From Halomonas faecis (GTDB lineage Bacteria > Pseudomonadota > Gammaproteobacteria > Pseudomonadales > Halomonadaceae), in assembly GCF_010993975.1 (NCBI RefSeq), contig NZ_JAACZO010000059.1, positions 62,001 through 126,000 of the forward strand: 64,000 bases of DNA, given 5' to 3'. Positions 49,140 through 59,147 of this stretch are shown in pieces. The stretch's first letter is position 1. Every line of letters begins with the position of its first letter. Position numbers and translations under genes: made by a program. Under the pieces are notes generated by a model. The model was not told the DNA's origin, searched no databases, and worked only from the letters and a program-made list of their open reading frames with translations.

Positions 49140-52100
49140 TCCCCCTCCCTTTCATGCACCCAAGTTCTGCAAAACTGAAGCCCACCGGCGGCCCCGACAC
49201 CGGGCCCAAGGAATGCTTTGGCGGTGCTTAGAGAGTTAGAGGATAAGTCAACATTTCCACCCCCTCCTAAGGGGCCAGAGCCGCCACTAAAAAAAGCTCC
49301 TAAGCTATTAGACACGCCGGGGGAAACAGGGTCTGATGAAAGATTTAAAGTACCTGCTCCGCCACCTCCAGCATAAACCCCTACACCTAGTTGCCAACAG
49401 ACAGTAGTAGAGTTGAAAGTCCCGTTTGGTGCCATTATTTTATTGCGGGAAGTTGAGACTCCTGTTATTCCCCCGAAAGCTTGGCCCGTCAAGCCACCCG
49501 AAAGAGATGCCTCCAGCTCGTTTCCTGCTTTTCGAACCATATTCGATTGACTGTAAGGTCCTCCACCTAGCCCATAAGTCCGCTTACTCCCAAACAACCC
49601 CAGCGGATCCACCATCCCCGTCGGGTTGGTCACATACCCATACAAATTCGTCCCACCCTGCAACCCAATCGGATCCTGACTGATATACCGCCCCTGCTGC
49701 GGGTCGTAGTACCGGTGGCGGTTGTAGTAGAGGCCGCTTTCTTCGTCGTGCCATTGCCCCTGGAAGCGGATCGGCTGGGTGAGGTGGCGCACGGCGCGTT
49801 GGTTTTTCACGGCGGCCCAGTCGTCGGGTTCGGCCAACCAGCGGGGTTGGCCGTTGGGGGCGACCAACTGCATCGGCGTGCCCAGGGCGTCGGTGATGTA
49901 AGCGCTGAGGATTTGGCCTTGTTGGGTGTCGTCGATGCGCAGCATGGGCACAAAACTGCCCGGCTCATACACCACGGTGGTGCGCTGGTTGTCGGTTTCT
50001 TCCCGCACGATGCGATCGCCATCCCAGCCGTAATGGGTGGTGGTCGTGGTGCCGTTGGTATCGCGCACGGTTTTGCTGATGCGTCTTCCCAGGCCGTCGT
50101 AACGGTAAGTGGCTTCGCGGGTGTAGCCCAGCTCACTGGCGTGGATCAGGTGCACCAAGCGATTGGCGCCGTCGTAGCCCAGGGTTAAACGTTCGCCGTT
50201 GGGCTGTTGGCGTTCGATCAGGTTGCCGGCGCCGTCGTAACGGTAGCGGGTGCCGTTGAGCTGAGTGAGGCGGTTATCCGTCAGCCCTTGCTGCTTGTCT
50301 TGCTGTTGCTCTAACCGATTACCCACCGCATCCACGCGATAGCGGTGGGCGTGGTCGCCGTGCTGACTGCCGATCAGGCGCCCGGCGGCGTCGTAGTTGT
50401 AGGCGATCACTTTGGAAGCGGGATCACCTTCCAGGCTGCGAAAGCTCATCCGGCCCAGGGCGTCGTATTGATAGCGCTGCTGACTGGTGGTGCCTGGGCT
50501 GCGTAGGGTGAGGTGATCCAACTGGCCAAGGTGGGTGTAACCCCGCTCCAACATTAAGGGCTGGTTATGGTCATTGGCACCGGTGCTGAGGCGGCGCTGG
50601 GTCTCCCGGTGCAGGGCGTCGGGTTCCAGAGCGATTTCCAGATCCAGGCCGGGGGCACTTAGGCCGTGCAGGTGGCCGCTGCCGTAGGTGTGCCAGTTCA
50701 GCGCCGGGAGGTCACCGAACTGACTGGCCTGGGGTGCGCCGGTGGCGGTGAGGCTATGCTGGTGTTGCCAGCTCCAACCGTTGCCGCCTTCTAATCCGGT
50801 ATGTTGCTGCTGTTCGCCGATCAATCGCTGGGCGTCATCGTAGCGGAACGTGACCTCGCCATGATCGTTGGTGACGCTGACCAGTTGCCCATTGCTGCCC
50901 CACTGGTACTGCTCCGTGCTGGCCGGGGCGTGTTCCGTGGCGGGCAGGTGGCGGGCAGTCAGCCGACCGACTTCATCATAGGCGTAACGGGTGGCCAGCG
51001 GCTGGCCGTCGGGGCCTGTTCGGTTGGTTTCAGTGCGTTCGATCAGGCGTCCGGCGTCATCGTAGCGGTACTGCTGCTCGCGGCCGTCGGGGCCGGTCTC
51101 GCGGGCGAGGCGATCCATGTCGTCATAAGCAAAGCGGTAGACGGCGCCGTTGCCCAGGGTCAGCTCGCTCAAGCGGCCAATGTCGTCGTAAGCGATGAAC
51201 TGTTGGCTGCCGTCGGCCTCGATGCGCTGCACCGGGCGGCCGTGGTCATCGAAGAAGAACTGCTGCCGAAAGCCTTGGGGGCCTTCCAGCTCCACCAGTC
51301 GCCCAAGAGCGTCCATATGGTGGTGCCAGTAGAGCCCGTCGGGAAGCTGGGTGGCGATGCGCCGCCCCATCTTGTCGTGCTGGGTGCGGGTGGTCTCGTT
51401 CAGGGCATTGGTGACGCTGGCCAGATAGCCGTTTCGGTCATAGCTATAAGTTGTGCGCTGCTGGGAGCAGTCGATCTGGGCGGTGACCTGGCCCAGGGCG
51501 TTCCACTCGCGCTGGTGGGTGGCGCCGCCTGCATCGGTGACGGTGGTAGGGCGGTCGGGTAGCTGTTCATTCTCGTAGGCGAAGGCGGTAGTGCCTTCCG
51601 GCCCCGTGACTTCCACTGGAAGCCCCCGTTCGTTGCGCGTGATCTGCCAGCGCTGATCGTCGGGGCCTTCGATGCTCACCGGCTGACCGAGCGCATCCCG
51701 CTCGATGGCCCAGCGGGTGCCGTCCGGGCCGGTCTGCGCAATCACCTGGCCGTGGTCGTCGCGCTCGATCAGCGTCTCATGACCCAACGGATCCACCGTC
51801 GCGACCTTGAGACCCGCACGATCATAGCGGAACTCGATCCGCGAGCCGTCGGCGCGGGTATGGGCCGTCCAGCGGCGGCCGGGGCCGCTGCCCACGAAGT
51901 GGTAGCGCTCCTCCCGGCCCAGGCTGTCGGTGACCCGCGTATGATCCACGTGATAGGTATAAGAACGCGCCAAGCCACCGGCTTCCTGCTGGCCCACCAC
52001 CCGGCCATCCGGGGCATGGCGATCCCAGGTATAGTGCGCCTCCATCCCACCGGGTACCCGGTGGGCAATCAGCATATGGTCCTGCCACTCGAACTCGCGC

Positions 52101-54943
52101 ACCACTTCGCCGTGGCGGTGGCGTACTGCAATCAAATCCCCGGCGGGGCTATAGGAGTAGCGTACCAACCACTCGTCCGCTGGCTTACCGTCGTGTTCCT
52201 GCACCAGCTTGACACCGGTCAGGCGCTGGCCGGTATCGCCCGGCATGGCGGGAAGCAAGCCATCGTAAACCAGCTGGTAGTGGCGCTGGGCGCTGTCGAT
52301 GACCCGCACCAGCAGACCGCCTTCCCAGCGGTACTGGGTGGTGTAGCCGTTGCGGTCGCGCTCTTCGATCAAGGGCCAGCGGGCGCTATTGTCTGCAGAA
52401 CTCTCGTCTGGGGTAGCAAACACATAGTCAAGCCCGCTGGCATCGCTAAGCACGATACGCTCAGGATCATTGCGCAATGTCTCATCCAGGGCTTGCCAGC
52501 GGCTATCGTCGCGCGGGGCGTTATCTTGTTCAGCGGCGCTGACGCTCGCGCTCCCCCCACGACGGATCCACAGCTGCTCGGTGGGCGAGAAGCGCGTCTG
52601 GCCGGGGGCCAGTGCACCAAAGGTAATTTGACGCCCCTGAGCATCGTGAACAATGCAGGCGTCGTCGTTGAGGCTGATGGCCAGGGACTCGCCGGGGAGC
52701 GACCAGCCCTGCCCCAGAGCCCCGACCTCGTCGTTACTGGAGAGGTAGCCACGGCTAAACACGAAGGGCCGTGGCGCCGGTAGCGCAAAGTCGGTCTCCG
52801 CGGGCAGCAGCTTGGCGCCCAGCAGCGGGTTGACCGGGCTGCCCACCGCGGGTTCGCAGGCGCTGCAGTCATCGGCCAGGCCGTCTTGAATGGCGGGGTC
52901 GCTGAGGTCCAGTGGCGTGGCGGCGGCGATATCGCTGCTGAGCAGCGGGGTCTGGTGCGGGGCGAGGGTAACGTCCTCGCTCTCCTCGGGCTCGGCGTCT
53001 CCGGGTAAGCGGGGCAGTACCATGGCGTGGCCTTGGCCGCGCCCGGGGCTACCGCCGGAGTTGATCTTGACCTGGGGGCCGACAAGGGTCACCCCGCCCG
53101 GGTCGAGCTTGATAAAGCTACCGCCGGCTTTCAGGGTGATCTCGCTACCGGCCTCCAACACGATCTGGCTGCCCGCCTTGTGGTGCAGCTCGCGGCCGGT
53201 CTCCACCAGTTGGGACGCGCCGTAGACCTCATGGCGGGTTTGATCGACCTGGAGGTGGTCATCGCCCTTGATCTGGGTGTAGCGCTGGCCGTGTACGGTG
53301 AGGTGATCGTCGTTGTGGATCTCACTGAGCCGGTTGCGGTGCAGCTTGAGGTGGCTGTCCCGGCGGATCTCCTCGGTGCGGTCGTTCAGGGTCAGCAGTT
53401 CCAGGTCTTTCTGGGCATGCAGCCAGATCTGCTCGTCCCCGGTGGCATCCTCGAAGCGCAGTTCGTTAAAGCCGGCCGATTGATGGCTCTGGGTACGGAT
53501 CACCGTACGGGTTTTGTGCGCCGGTAGCTCGTAGGGCGGGGTATTCACCGCGTGGTAGGTGCGCCCGGTAATCAGCGGCTGGTCCGGATCGCCCTCCAGG
53601 AAGGAGACGATCACCTCATGGCCGATCCGCGGGATCGCCATCATGCCGTAGCCACCGCCGGCCCAGCCCTGGGCCACCCGCACCCAGCAACTGGCGGTCT
53701 CGTTGGGCTCGGCGTAGCGGTCCCAGGGGAACTGCACCTTGACCCGGCCGTGTTCGTCGCAGTAGATCTCTTCGCCCTCCGGCCCCACCACGAAGGCCAC
53801 CTGGGGACCGTCGACGCGGGGTTTGGGCTCGGGTTCGGGCCGCCAGGCGGTGTCGTCCGGGGTCAGCGTCAGGGTGTTGTGGTAGCGGGTCATGCCCGAT
53901 TGATCACTGGCCGTGATGCCAACCGCATCTTCTTCCAGCGCCTGGGGCTGTTCGCCCTGGTGGACCACCTGGATGACCTGCCAACCGCGATTGAACGCGC
54001 CGACGTCGTGGTCGACCAGGGTGAAGCGCGCGCCCGGGGCCAGCTCGGGCAGGTCGCTCTCGCCGGCCAGCGTCAGGGCATCGTGGCGCAGGTGCTCCAG
54101 GCGGTGGCGGGTGAAGGCCTGGCCCGAGGCGTCGGCCTTGTAGCGCCCCGGGTAGTCGTAGTGCGCGTAGTCCGCCTTCTGGGCGTGAGTCTCCAGCCCC
54201 GGCGCTTCCCTCTCGTGCAACTGGTCGTAGGCCGGCTGCTTGAACGAATAGTCCTTGAGCTGGGCGCGGGCCGGGCGCACCCGGGCGGTCTGGGTCAGCC
54301 GGCGCAGGTGGCGCTGCGGCGCGGTGCCGCCAGCACGATGGTGATAGCTCCGCTCGCCGAGGGCGGCGAGCACCTGGGGGGCGTCGGCGAACACCAGCCG
54401 GTGGGCGCCGAGATCGGCGTCCTCGAACTCATGGAAGTAGAACAGCCCCTCCTCGGCAGCCAGGCGCTCGAGGAAGGCGAGATCCGTCTCGCGGTACTGC
54501 ACGCAGTACTCGCGCTCGGCGGGCTCGCGGGTCACCGCGAAGGCCACGTCGCTCAGGCCGCGCTCCTCGCACAGGGTGTTGAGGATGGCCAGCGGCGAGA
54601 CGCGCTGGAAGATCCGCGAGTTGTGGCGCAGCGAGAGGCGCCACAGCGAGGGGCGGATCACGACCTCGTAGTGGCTGCGCCGATGGCCGCGGTCGCCGCG
54701 GCCGAACTCGGCGACGATGCCGTGGACCCGCCGCTGGGCCACGCCGTCCTGCCACAGGGTGAGGCTCGCCGGTCGGTCGAGCAGCGCTTCCGGCGAAAGA
54801 TCGGCGGCGCGGCTGGCGAAACGCACCCGCAGGTGGAACGGCGCCGACAGCGCCTCGTCATGGGTGAAGTCGATCACCGCCAGGTCGACCTCGCCGGCCC
54901 CGGCGAGGCTCAGGGTGAACTGCAGTCCGCTACGGTCGGTCAT
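49136..54943 (-). CDS. VgrG-Rhs fusion: type VI secretion spike with Rhs-encapsulated C-terminal toxin
   Basis: This 1935-residue protein combines a full VgrG spike and an Rhs toxin cage. Residues 1-500 are the gp27/gp5-like VgrG ([86 protein letters not shown]); 500-632 continue as the beta-helical spike (DUF2345-like). Residues about 700-760 give the Rhs entry ([22 protein letters not shown]), 860-1720 the YD repeats, and 1721-1783 the core ending [19 protein letters not shown] and the cleavage-type motif MVDPLGL. Residues 1784-1935 are a variable tip, very Gly/Ser-rich ([20 protein letters not shown]), unlike any toxin I know. No PAAR domain is seen. G+C falls in the tip. Start has AGGAAGGAA. 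Confidence 0.93.
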   Translation of the reverse strand: MTDRSGLQFTLSLAGAGEVDLAVIDFTHDEALSAPFHLRVRFASRAADLSPEALLDRPASLTLWQDGVAQRRVHGIVAEFGRGDRGHRRSHYEVVIRPSLWRLSLRHNSRIFQRVSPLAILNTLCEERGLSDVAFAVTREPAEREYCVQYRETDLAFLERLAAEEGLFYFHEFEDADLGAHRLVFADAPQVLAALGERSYHHRAGGTAPQRHLRRLTQTARVRPARAQLKDYSFKQPAYDQLHEREAPGLETHAQKADYAHYDYPGRYKADASGQAFTRHRLEHLRHDALTLAGESDLPELAPGARFTLVDHDVGAFNRGWQVIQVVHQGEQPQALEEDAVGITASDQSGMTRYHNTLTLTPDDTAWRPEPEPKPRVDGPQVAFVVGPEGEEIYCDEHGRVKVQFPWDRYAEPNETASCWVRVAQGWAGGGYGMMAIPRIGHEVIVSFLEGDPDQPLITGRTYHAVNTPPYELPAHKTRTVIRTQSHQSAGFNELRFEDATGDEQIWLHAQKDLELLTLNDRTEEIRRDSHLKLHRNRLSEIHNDDHLTVHGQRYTQIKGDDHLQVDQTRHEVYGASQLVETGRELHHKAGSQIVLEAGSEITLKAGGSFIKLDPGGVTLVGPQVKINSGGSPGRGQGHAMVLPRLPGDAEPEESEDVTLAPHQTPLLSSDIAAATPLDLSDPAIQDGLADDCSACEPAVGSPVNPLLGAKLLPAETDFALPAPRPFVFSRGYLSSNDEVGALGQGWSLPGESLAISLNDDACIVHDAQGRQITFGALAPGQTRFSPTEQLWIRRGGSASVSAAEQDNAPRDDSRWQALDETLRNDPERIVLSDASGLDYVFATPDESSADNSARWPLIEERDRNGYTTQYRWEGGLLVRVIDSAQRHYQLVYDGLLPAMPGDTGQRLTGVKLVQEHDGKPADEWLVRYSYSPAGDLIAVRHRHGEVVREFEWQDHMLIAHRVPGGMEAHYTWDRHAPDGRVVGQQEAGGLARSYTYHVDHTRVTDSLGREERYHFVGSGPGRRWTAHTRADGSRIEFRYDRAGLKVATVDPLGHETLIERDDHGQVIAQTGPDGTRWAIERDALGQPVSIEGPDDQRWQITRNERGLPVEVTGPEGTTAFAYENEQLPDRPTTVTDAGGATHQREWNALGQVTAQIDCSQQRTTYSYDRNGYLASVTNALNETTRTQHDKMGRRIATQLPDGLYWHHHMDALGRLVELEGPQGFRQQFFFDDHGRPVQRIEADGSQQFIAYDDIGRLSELTLGNGAVYRFAYDDMDRLARETGPDGREQQYRYDDAGRLIERTETNRTGPDGQPLATRYAYDEVGRLTARHLPATEHAPASTEQYQWGSNGQLVSVTNDHGEVTFRYDDAQRLIGEQQQHTGLEGGNGWSWQHQHSLTATGAPQASQFGDLPALNWHTYGSGHLHGLSAPGLDLEIALEPDALHRETQRRLSTGANDHNQPLMLERGYTHLGQLDHLTLRSPGTTSQQRYQYDALGRMSFRSLEGDPASKVIAYNYDAAGRLIGSQHGDHAHRYRVDAVGNRLEQQQDKQQGLTDNRLTQLNGTRYRYDGAGNLIERQQPNGERLTLGYDGANRLVHLIHASELGYTREATYRYDGLGRRISKTVRDTNGTTTTTHYGWDGDRIVREETDNQRTTVVYEPGSFVPMLRIDDTQQGQILSAYITDALGTPMQLVAPNGQPRWLAEPDDWAAVKNQRAVRHLTQPIRFQGQWHDEESGLYYNRHRYYDPQQGRYISQDPIGLQGGTNLYGYVTNPTGMVDPLGLFGSKRTYGLGGGPYSQSNMVRKAGNELEASLSGGLTGQAFGGITGVSTSRNKIMAPNGTFNSTTVCWQLGVGVYAGGGGAGTLNLSSDPVSPGVSNSLGAFFSGGSGPLGGGGNVDLSSNSLSTAKAFLGPGVGAAGGLQFCRTWVHEREGE
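51238..51751 (-). repeat. 514-bp duplicate of an internal rhs segment (copy B, within main gene)
   Basis: Copy B of the direct repeat described at 48275-48788. It encodes residues about 1065-1236 of the VgrG-Rhs protein. Direct repeats of this length 3 kb apart can recombine and would delete the core, tip and immunity gene. Confidence 0.85.
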
Positions 54944-55181
54944 GGCTTCCTTCCTGGAGGCGGTGTCCGTTCCATGGCCCGCCGGGAGTGACTGACCGAC
55001 GGCGGGGATAGGTTACGTGAGTGCCTTGCTGAGGCAAGTGATCGGCGGTATGTGTCAGCGATCGCCTACAAAACCGCCAGGAAAATACTGACGCGTCTCG
55101 CTGTCCGGGCAGGGGCCCTGGCGACGAAGACGGTGACCGCCGGCGCGAGCATTGGCTAGGGCACCGTCGGTGCGTGAGGCC

Positions 55182-55700
55182 TCAGCCCTCGATCGGGGCG
55201 CGCCAGTCGTCGGAGCCGGAGGTGCCGGCAACGGTGTGCTCCCAATCGATCTTGCGGTACGCCAGGGAGACGTCCATCAGTTGGGTAAACTCAGCGCTGT
55301 TGGCATCCTGGGCATGGGGCATGCGCAGGTTGATGTCGACGATGGTGGCGTCGGTCAGCGAGGTGGTGAAGAAGTGCTCCTGCTTGCCCTCGACGGAGGT
55401 GCGGTACCACTTCAGCTCGACGTTGGGCAGCATCTCGCCGGAGGCCAGGGCGTTGTACAGCAGCGGCACGGCTTTGTTCAGGGCCACGGTGAAGATGAAC
55501 GGCTTGTGGGCACGCTGGCCGGAGGGCTGACCGGACTGCGGGTCGGTCGGCACGGTGACGATGTGCTTGAACTCCTGCACCAGCATCTCGTCTTCATGGC
55601 CCTCGACATAGATGTTGCCGACGGACTCGGGGGTGAAGGCACCGGCGGTGATGTTGCCCTGGGTCTGGCCTTCGATGCTGATATAACACGGTGTGGGCAT
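55182..55700 (-). CDS. hcp: Type VI secretion tube protein Hcp
   Basis: The 172-residue protein is Hcp, whose hexamer rings stack to form the type VI secretion tube and carry effectors. It is very similar to enterobacterial Hcp: PTPCYISIEGQTQGNITAGAF, GNIYVEGHEDEMLVQEF, PTDPQSGQPSGQRAHKPF, NALASGEMLPNVELKWYRTS and the C-terminus YRKIDWEHTVAGTSGSDDWRAP. The ATG at 55700 follows AAGGAG; longer upstream frames are non-family. It lies 238 bases upstream of the vgrG-rhs gene on the same strand. No other type VI structural genes are in the window, so this is a satellite hcp-vgrG effector island. Confidence 0.97.
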   Translation of the reverse strand: MPTPCYISIEGQTQGNITAGAFTPESVGNIYVEGHEDEMLVQEFKHIVTVPTDPQSGQPSGQRAHKPFIFTVALNKAVPLLYNALASGEMLPNVELKWYRTSVEGKQEHFFTTSLTDATIVDINLRMPHAQDANSAEFTQLMDVSLAYRKIDWEHTVAGTSGSDDWRAPIEG

Positions 55701-55832
55701 GTGTCTGCTCCTTGACGGTGATTGATGATGTCCGGTGGACGCCTTTGAGGCAGCAGGCCGCATGCCAGTCATGGGGAAAGTTTTATATATCAATAGGGTG
55801 GAAGTTTTTTTGGGTGCGGTCATGAAATTTTC

Positions 55833-55892
55833 TTAGGCAACAGGTTGCCCGAGGCCGGCAATTCCTTGCCCGCTGGGCAGAAGATTGCCTAA
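55833..55892. promoter_or_regulatory. Cluster of GGCAA/TTGCC motifs upstream of hcp
   Basis: Five copies occur in 60 bases: GGCAA at 55836 and 55857, TTGCC at 55845, 55866 and 55885, with the outermost pair extended to an 8-bp inverted repeat. This could bind a regulator of the type VI island; no regulator is assigned. Confidence 0.35.
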
Positions 55893-55999
55893 CTGAAATT
55901 CATTCCCTTGCAGTGGCTCATGTGCTTCATTGAAGCGTCACGCTCGTTGCGACGGTTGTGATAGCACGTCAGGGCGGGCATGGAGCTGGGGACGCTTCA

Positions 56000-56033
56000 A
56001 AGAAAGAAAGCGAGGCGACCCGGTGGGTCGCCT
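56000..56033 (-). terminator. Intrinsic terminator after the alpha-ketoglutarate semialdehyde dehydrogenase gene
   Basis: Read on the reverse strand, AGGCGACCC-ACC-GGGTCGCCT is a perfect 9-bp stem followed by CGCTTTCTTTCTTT, a typical Rho-independent terminator 43 bases after the stop codon. Confidence 0.85.
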
Positions 56034-56075
56034 TGCGTACGTAGGGTGTCGTAACTGAGACCGTGGCAGTGTGTG

Positions 56076-57653
56076 TCAGCTCTCACGCTTGCCATCCACC
56101 AGCCGACTCACACCCAGCGGGTTGCCGTCCTGAAGTGCCTCGGGCAGCAGCCCCTCCGGCAGCGCCTGATAGCACACCGGGCGCAGGAAGCGGTGGATCG
56201 CCGCGCTGCCCACCGAGGTGGTGCGTGAGTCTGACGTGGCCGGGTAGGGCCCGCCATGGACCATGGCGTGACACACCTCGACGCCGGTGGGCCAGCCGTT
56301 GGCGAGAATTCGCCCTGCCTTGCGCTCGAGGATCGGCAGCAGCGACGTGGCCGTTGGCGTGTCGCCGTCGTCCATCTGCAGGGTGGCGGTGAGCTGGCCT
56401 TCCAGGGCCTCGGCCACGCGGCGCATCTCGTCGGCGTCGGCACACTCCACCACCAGGCCGCTGGCGCCGAACACCTCGGCCTGCAGTGCCGTGTCGCTCA
56501 GGAAGTCGCTGGCGCTGGCGGCGAACAGTGCCGTCTGGCACTCGTGCGGGCCACTACCCGCCTGGCCACGGGCGATCTCGCGCACCTTGGCGTTGGCAGC
56601 CAGCGACTGGACGCCCTCCTGGTAGGCGGCGTGGATGCCCGGGGTGAGCATGGTCTGGGCGGCGCTGCCCTGGACCCCCTCAGCGGCGGCGGCCAGGAAG
56701 GCGTCCAGTGCCTCGCCCTTGACGCCGATCACCAGGCCGGGATTGGTGCAGAACTGCCCCGCACCCATGGTCAGCGAGCCGACGAACCCATCGGCGATCG
56801 CCTTCCCACGCGCCTGCAGCGCCTCGGGAAGCAGGAACACCGGATTGATGGAGCTCATCTCGGCGTAGACCGGGATCGGCTGGGGACGCGCCTGCGCCGT
56901 CCGCTGCAGTGCCAGACCGCCCGAGCGCGAGCCGGTGAAGCCCACCGCCTGGATGCGCGGGTCGGCGACCAGCGCCTGGCCGATCTCGCGTCCGGAACCG
57001 AACAGCAGCGAGAACACGCCTTCGGGCAGGTTGCACTTGGCCACCGCCGATTGCACGGCACGCCCCACCAGCTCCGAGGTGCCGGGATGGGCGGAGTGGG
57101 CCTTGACGATCACCGGACAGCCGGCGGCCAGCGCCGAGGCGGTGTCGCCGCCGGCCACGCTGAAGGCGAGCGGAAAGTTGGAAGCGCCGAAGACGGCGAC
57201 GGGGCCGAGTGGAACATGACGCTGGCGCAGGTCGACTCTAGGCATGGGTTCGCGCTCGGGCAGCGCCGGATCGAGGCGCACGTCGAGCCATTCGCCGGCG
57301 CGCACCACGGAGGCGAACAGGCGCAGCTGGCCGCAGGTACGGCCGCGCTCGCCCTGGATGCGTGCCTGGGGCAGGCCGGTCTCGGCCATGGCACGCTCGA
57401 CCAGGGCATCGCCCAGGGCCTCGATCTCGCTGGCCACGGTTTCGAGGAAGGTCGCGCGTTCTTCCAGCGTGGACTCCCGGTAGCTGGCAAAAGCCGTTTC
57501 GGCGAGTTCGCAGGCGCGCTCGACCTCGGCGCGGGTGCCGCCCACGTAGGTGGGCTCTAGGGTCTCGCCGGTGGCGGGGTCGACGGCGTTGATGGGCTGG
57601 GAGCTGCCGCTGACGGCTTCGCGGCCGATCAGCATCTTGCCTTCCAGGGACAT
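56076..57653 (-). CDS. Alpha-ketoglutarate semialdehyde (2,5-dioxovalerate) dehydrogenase
   Basis: The 525-residue aldehyde dehydrogenase oxidises 2,5-dioxopentanoate to 2-oxoglutarate, the last step of non-phosphorylating pentose and sugar-diacid pathways. It shows the subfamily start MLIGREAV ... [72 protein letters not shown], the catalytic Glu in [15 protein letters not shown] and the catalytic Cys in [12 protein letters not shown]. The C-terminal [29 protein letters not shown] is typical of this group. It follows the AraD1-type gene by 20 bases. AAGGAG precedes the ATG. Confidence 0.92.
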   Translation of the reverse strand: MSLEGKMLIGREAVSGSSQPINAVDPATGETLEPTYVGGTRAEVERACELAETAFASYRESTLEERATFLETVASEIEALGDALVERAMAETGLPQARIQGERGRTCGQLRLFASVVRAGEWLDVRLDPALPEREPMPRVDLRQRHVPLGPVAVFGASNFPLAFSVAGGDTASALAAGCPVIVKAHSAHPGTSELVGRAVQSAVAKCNLPEGVFSLLFGSGREIGQALVADPRIQAVGFTGSRSGGLALQRTAQARPQPIPVYAEMSSINPVFLLPEALQARGKAIADGFVGSLTMGAGQFCTNPGLVIGVKGEALDAFLAAAAEGVQGSAAQTMLTPGIHAAYQEGVQSLAANAKVREIARGQAGSGPHECQTALFAASASDFLSDTALQAEVFGASGLVVECADADEMRRVAEALEGQLTATLQMDDGDTPTATSLLPILERKAGRILANGWPTGVEVCHAMVHGGPYPATSDSRTTSVGSAAIHRFLRPVCYQALPEGLLPEALQDGNPLGVSRLVDGKRES

Positions 57654-57673
57654 AACGAACTCCTTGCTTGCTG

Positions 57674-58660
57674 TCAGAGCGATTTGACGGCGATGTCGGG
57701 GTTATCCACCTCGAAGCGTAGTGGATTGCGTAGCGGGCGGCCGAACTCGGGAAGGTCGATTTCGAAACGGTCGTCATCGCGCGTCTGGACGCCGTCGGCG
57801 AAACTCAACGTTGCCGTGCCGAAGAAGTGTACGTGCACGTCGCCGGGCCGCCGGAAACCTGGGTACTTGAAGTGATGGTGTTCCAGATTGGCCAGGCTGT
57901 GTGCCATGTTGGCCTCGCCGGTGAGGAATGGCTTCTCCCACAGCGTCTCTCCATCCCGGACGATGCGGCTTGTCCCTTCCAGATGGTCGGGCAGCTCGCC
58001 CACCAGCAACTCCGGGCCGAAGCTGCAGGCACGCAGCTTGGAATGGGCCAGCCACAGGTAGTTGAAGCGCTCGGTCACGTGGTCGGAAAACTCGTTGCCG
58101 ATGGCATGACCGACACGCCACGGCTGGCCGTCGTCACCGATCACGTAGAGGCCCGCGAGTTCCGGCTCCTCGCCGGCATCCTCGGCGAAATGGGGCACGG
58201 GAATCTCGGCCTCGGGCGCGACGACGCAGCTGCCATCGCCCTTGTAGAACCACTCCGGTTGGGCGCCCACCTCGCCCGGGGCTGGCTTGCCGCCCTCGAC
58301 GCCCAGCTTGAACATGCGCATGGAGTCGGTCAGTTCGGCCTCATCGACCTGGGTCTTGGCGTGCATGGCCGAGCGCGTGTCGGCGCTGCCCAGGTGGGTC
58401 AGGCCGGTGCCGGTGACCCGGCAGTGGGCCGGATCGGGGTGGGTCAGTGGCAGCAAGAGGCGTTTTTCATCGATCAGCGCCTGATAGTCGAGGCGGGTCT
58501 CGGTCAGGGCTGCTTCCACTGCCTGTGCCAGGGATTGCCCAGCGGCGATGGCCCGGCGGGCCAGCGTGTAGGTGTCGGCGTCGAGCAGGCGGACCTGGTC
58601 GACGCGCTCGACCAGGGCGGCATGGATCCGGCCCTGATGCTCGCATTGTATCAATCGCAT
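57674..58660 (-). CDS. araD1: AraD1-type (GguC-like) FAH-family 2-keto-3-deoxy-L-arabonate dehydratase
   Basis: The 328-residue protein belongs to the AraD1/GguC branch of the FAH superfamily, which converts 2-keto-3-deoxy-L-arabonate to alpha-ketoglutarate semialdehyde. Recognisable parts are [11 protein letters not shown] at the start, [93 protein letters not shown] and [17 protein letters not shown]. The ATG at 58660 has GAGGA upstream and gives the family N-terminus; longer in-frame sequence would run into the repeat element at 58713-58859. It is the first gene of an operon with the semialdehyde dehydrogenase. Confidence 0.9.
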   Translation of the reverse strand: MRLIQCEHQGRIHAALVERVDQVRLLDADTYTLARRAIAAGQSLAQAVEAALTETRLDYQALIDEKRLLLPLTHPDPAHCRVTGTGLTHLGSADTRSAMHAKTQVDEAELTDSMRMFKLGVEGGKPAPGEVGAQPEWFYKGDGSCVVAPEAEIPVPHFAEDAGEEPELAGLYVIGDDGQPWRVGHAIGNEFSDHVTERFNYLWLAHSKLRACSFGPELLVGELPDHLEGTSRIVRDGETLWEKPFLTGEANMAHSLANLEHHHFKYPGFRRPGDVHVHFFGTATLSFADGVQTRDDDRFEIDLPEFGRPLRNPLRFEVDNPDIAVKSL

Positions 58661-58712
58661 GGCGGGGTTCCTCGTATTGGGCGTTGTCAGAGTGGCCATA
58701 TCGTCAGTGGCA

Positions 58713-58859
58713 CTAGGCTTTGTCCGAAAACTGGCTGCGCTCGACCATACGGCGTTAAAAATCGGCTCAAAGTACTCATTTACAGTGCGTAAACTCCGTC
58801 TTTTCGCCGATTTTTGCCTTGTCTGGCCTTCGCTCGCCGACTTTTCAGACAACGCCTAG
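58713..58859. mobile_element. MITE-like palindromic element with 18-bp terminal inverted repeats
   Basis: The ends CTAGGCTTTGTCCGAAAA (58713-58730) and TTTTCAGACAACGCCTAG (58842-58859) are inverted repeats with two mismatches. Inside, AAAAATCGGC (58757-58766) and GCCGATTTTT (58806-58815) pair perfectly around a TTTAC-AGTGC-GTAAA centre, so all 147 bases fold as a nested hairpin. It has no gene. It lies in the leader region of araD1. Similar sequence with the CATTTACAGTGCGTAAACTCC core is, as I recall, dispersed in genomes of this group. Confidence 0.65.
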
Positions 58860-59047
58860 AGCAGCGCCGCCGGCATGCAGAGCGTATCGAGCATGTACGG
58901 TAAGGCCGAAAAGCGGAGGCTCGAGTGACCGACCCCGCATGACACCACGCTCTTGAGATGAAAGACTTCAGCAACGAGTCCTGCGTGTTTACCGGATGCG
59001 AGCCTGAGCCGCCTCTCTAAGGGTTGCTTTGTGGGGTTTGTCGTTTA
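58860..59047. other. Intergenic DNA between the repeat element and the palindromic operator
   Basis: Part of the 487-base divergent region between araD1 and the sugar 1-dehydrogenase gene. I see no gene or clear motif in this section beyond ordinary intergenic sequence. Confidence 0.4.
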
Positions 59048-59080
59048 TATGTTGAACATATGCACGCCATGTTCAACATA
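59048..59080. promoter_or_regulatory. Long perfect inverted repeat operator between araD1 and the sugar 1-dehydrogenase gene
   Basis: TATGTTGAACAT-N9-ATGTTCAACATA is a perfect 12-bp inverted repeat, 68 bases upstream of the dehydrogenase start codon. An embedded TTGAAC could act as a -35 element. The symmetry and AT content are typical of a dimeric repressor site. The same motif is not found in the lysR-galM spacer. Confidence 0.7.
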
Positions 59081-59147
59081 GACTTTGGTCGTGCCACTCT
59101 TATCGGCGAGGCATAACGTCTCGCCGCATGCAACGAAGGACTTGGCA

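Larger units (their letters stand above)
55701..56075. other. hcp upstream region (375 bases without a gene)
   Basis: Holds a terminator for the convergent-side aldehyde dehydrogenase gene (56000-56033) and a cluster of GGCAA/TTGCC motifs at 55833-55892, bounded by the inverted pair TTAGGCAA (55833-55840) and TTGCCTAA (55885-55892). The part nearest hcp is AT-rich (TTTTTTT at 55805-55811) and probably contains the hcp promoter, though I cannot fix its boxes. Confidence 0.5.

Noticed and set aside
58780..58974. 64-codon reverse frame over the repeat element
   Set aside because: It lies on the inverted-repeat element, has no domain and is explained by the element itself.
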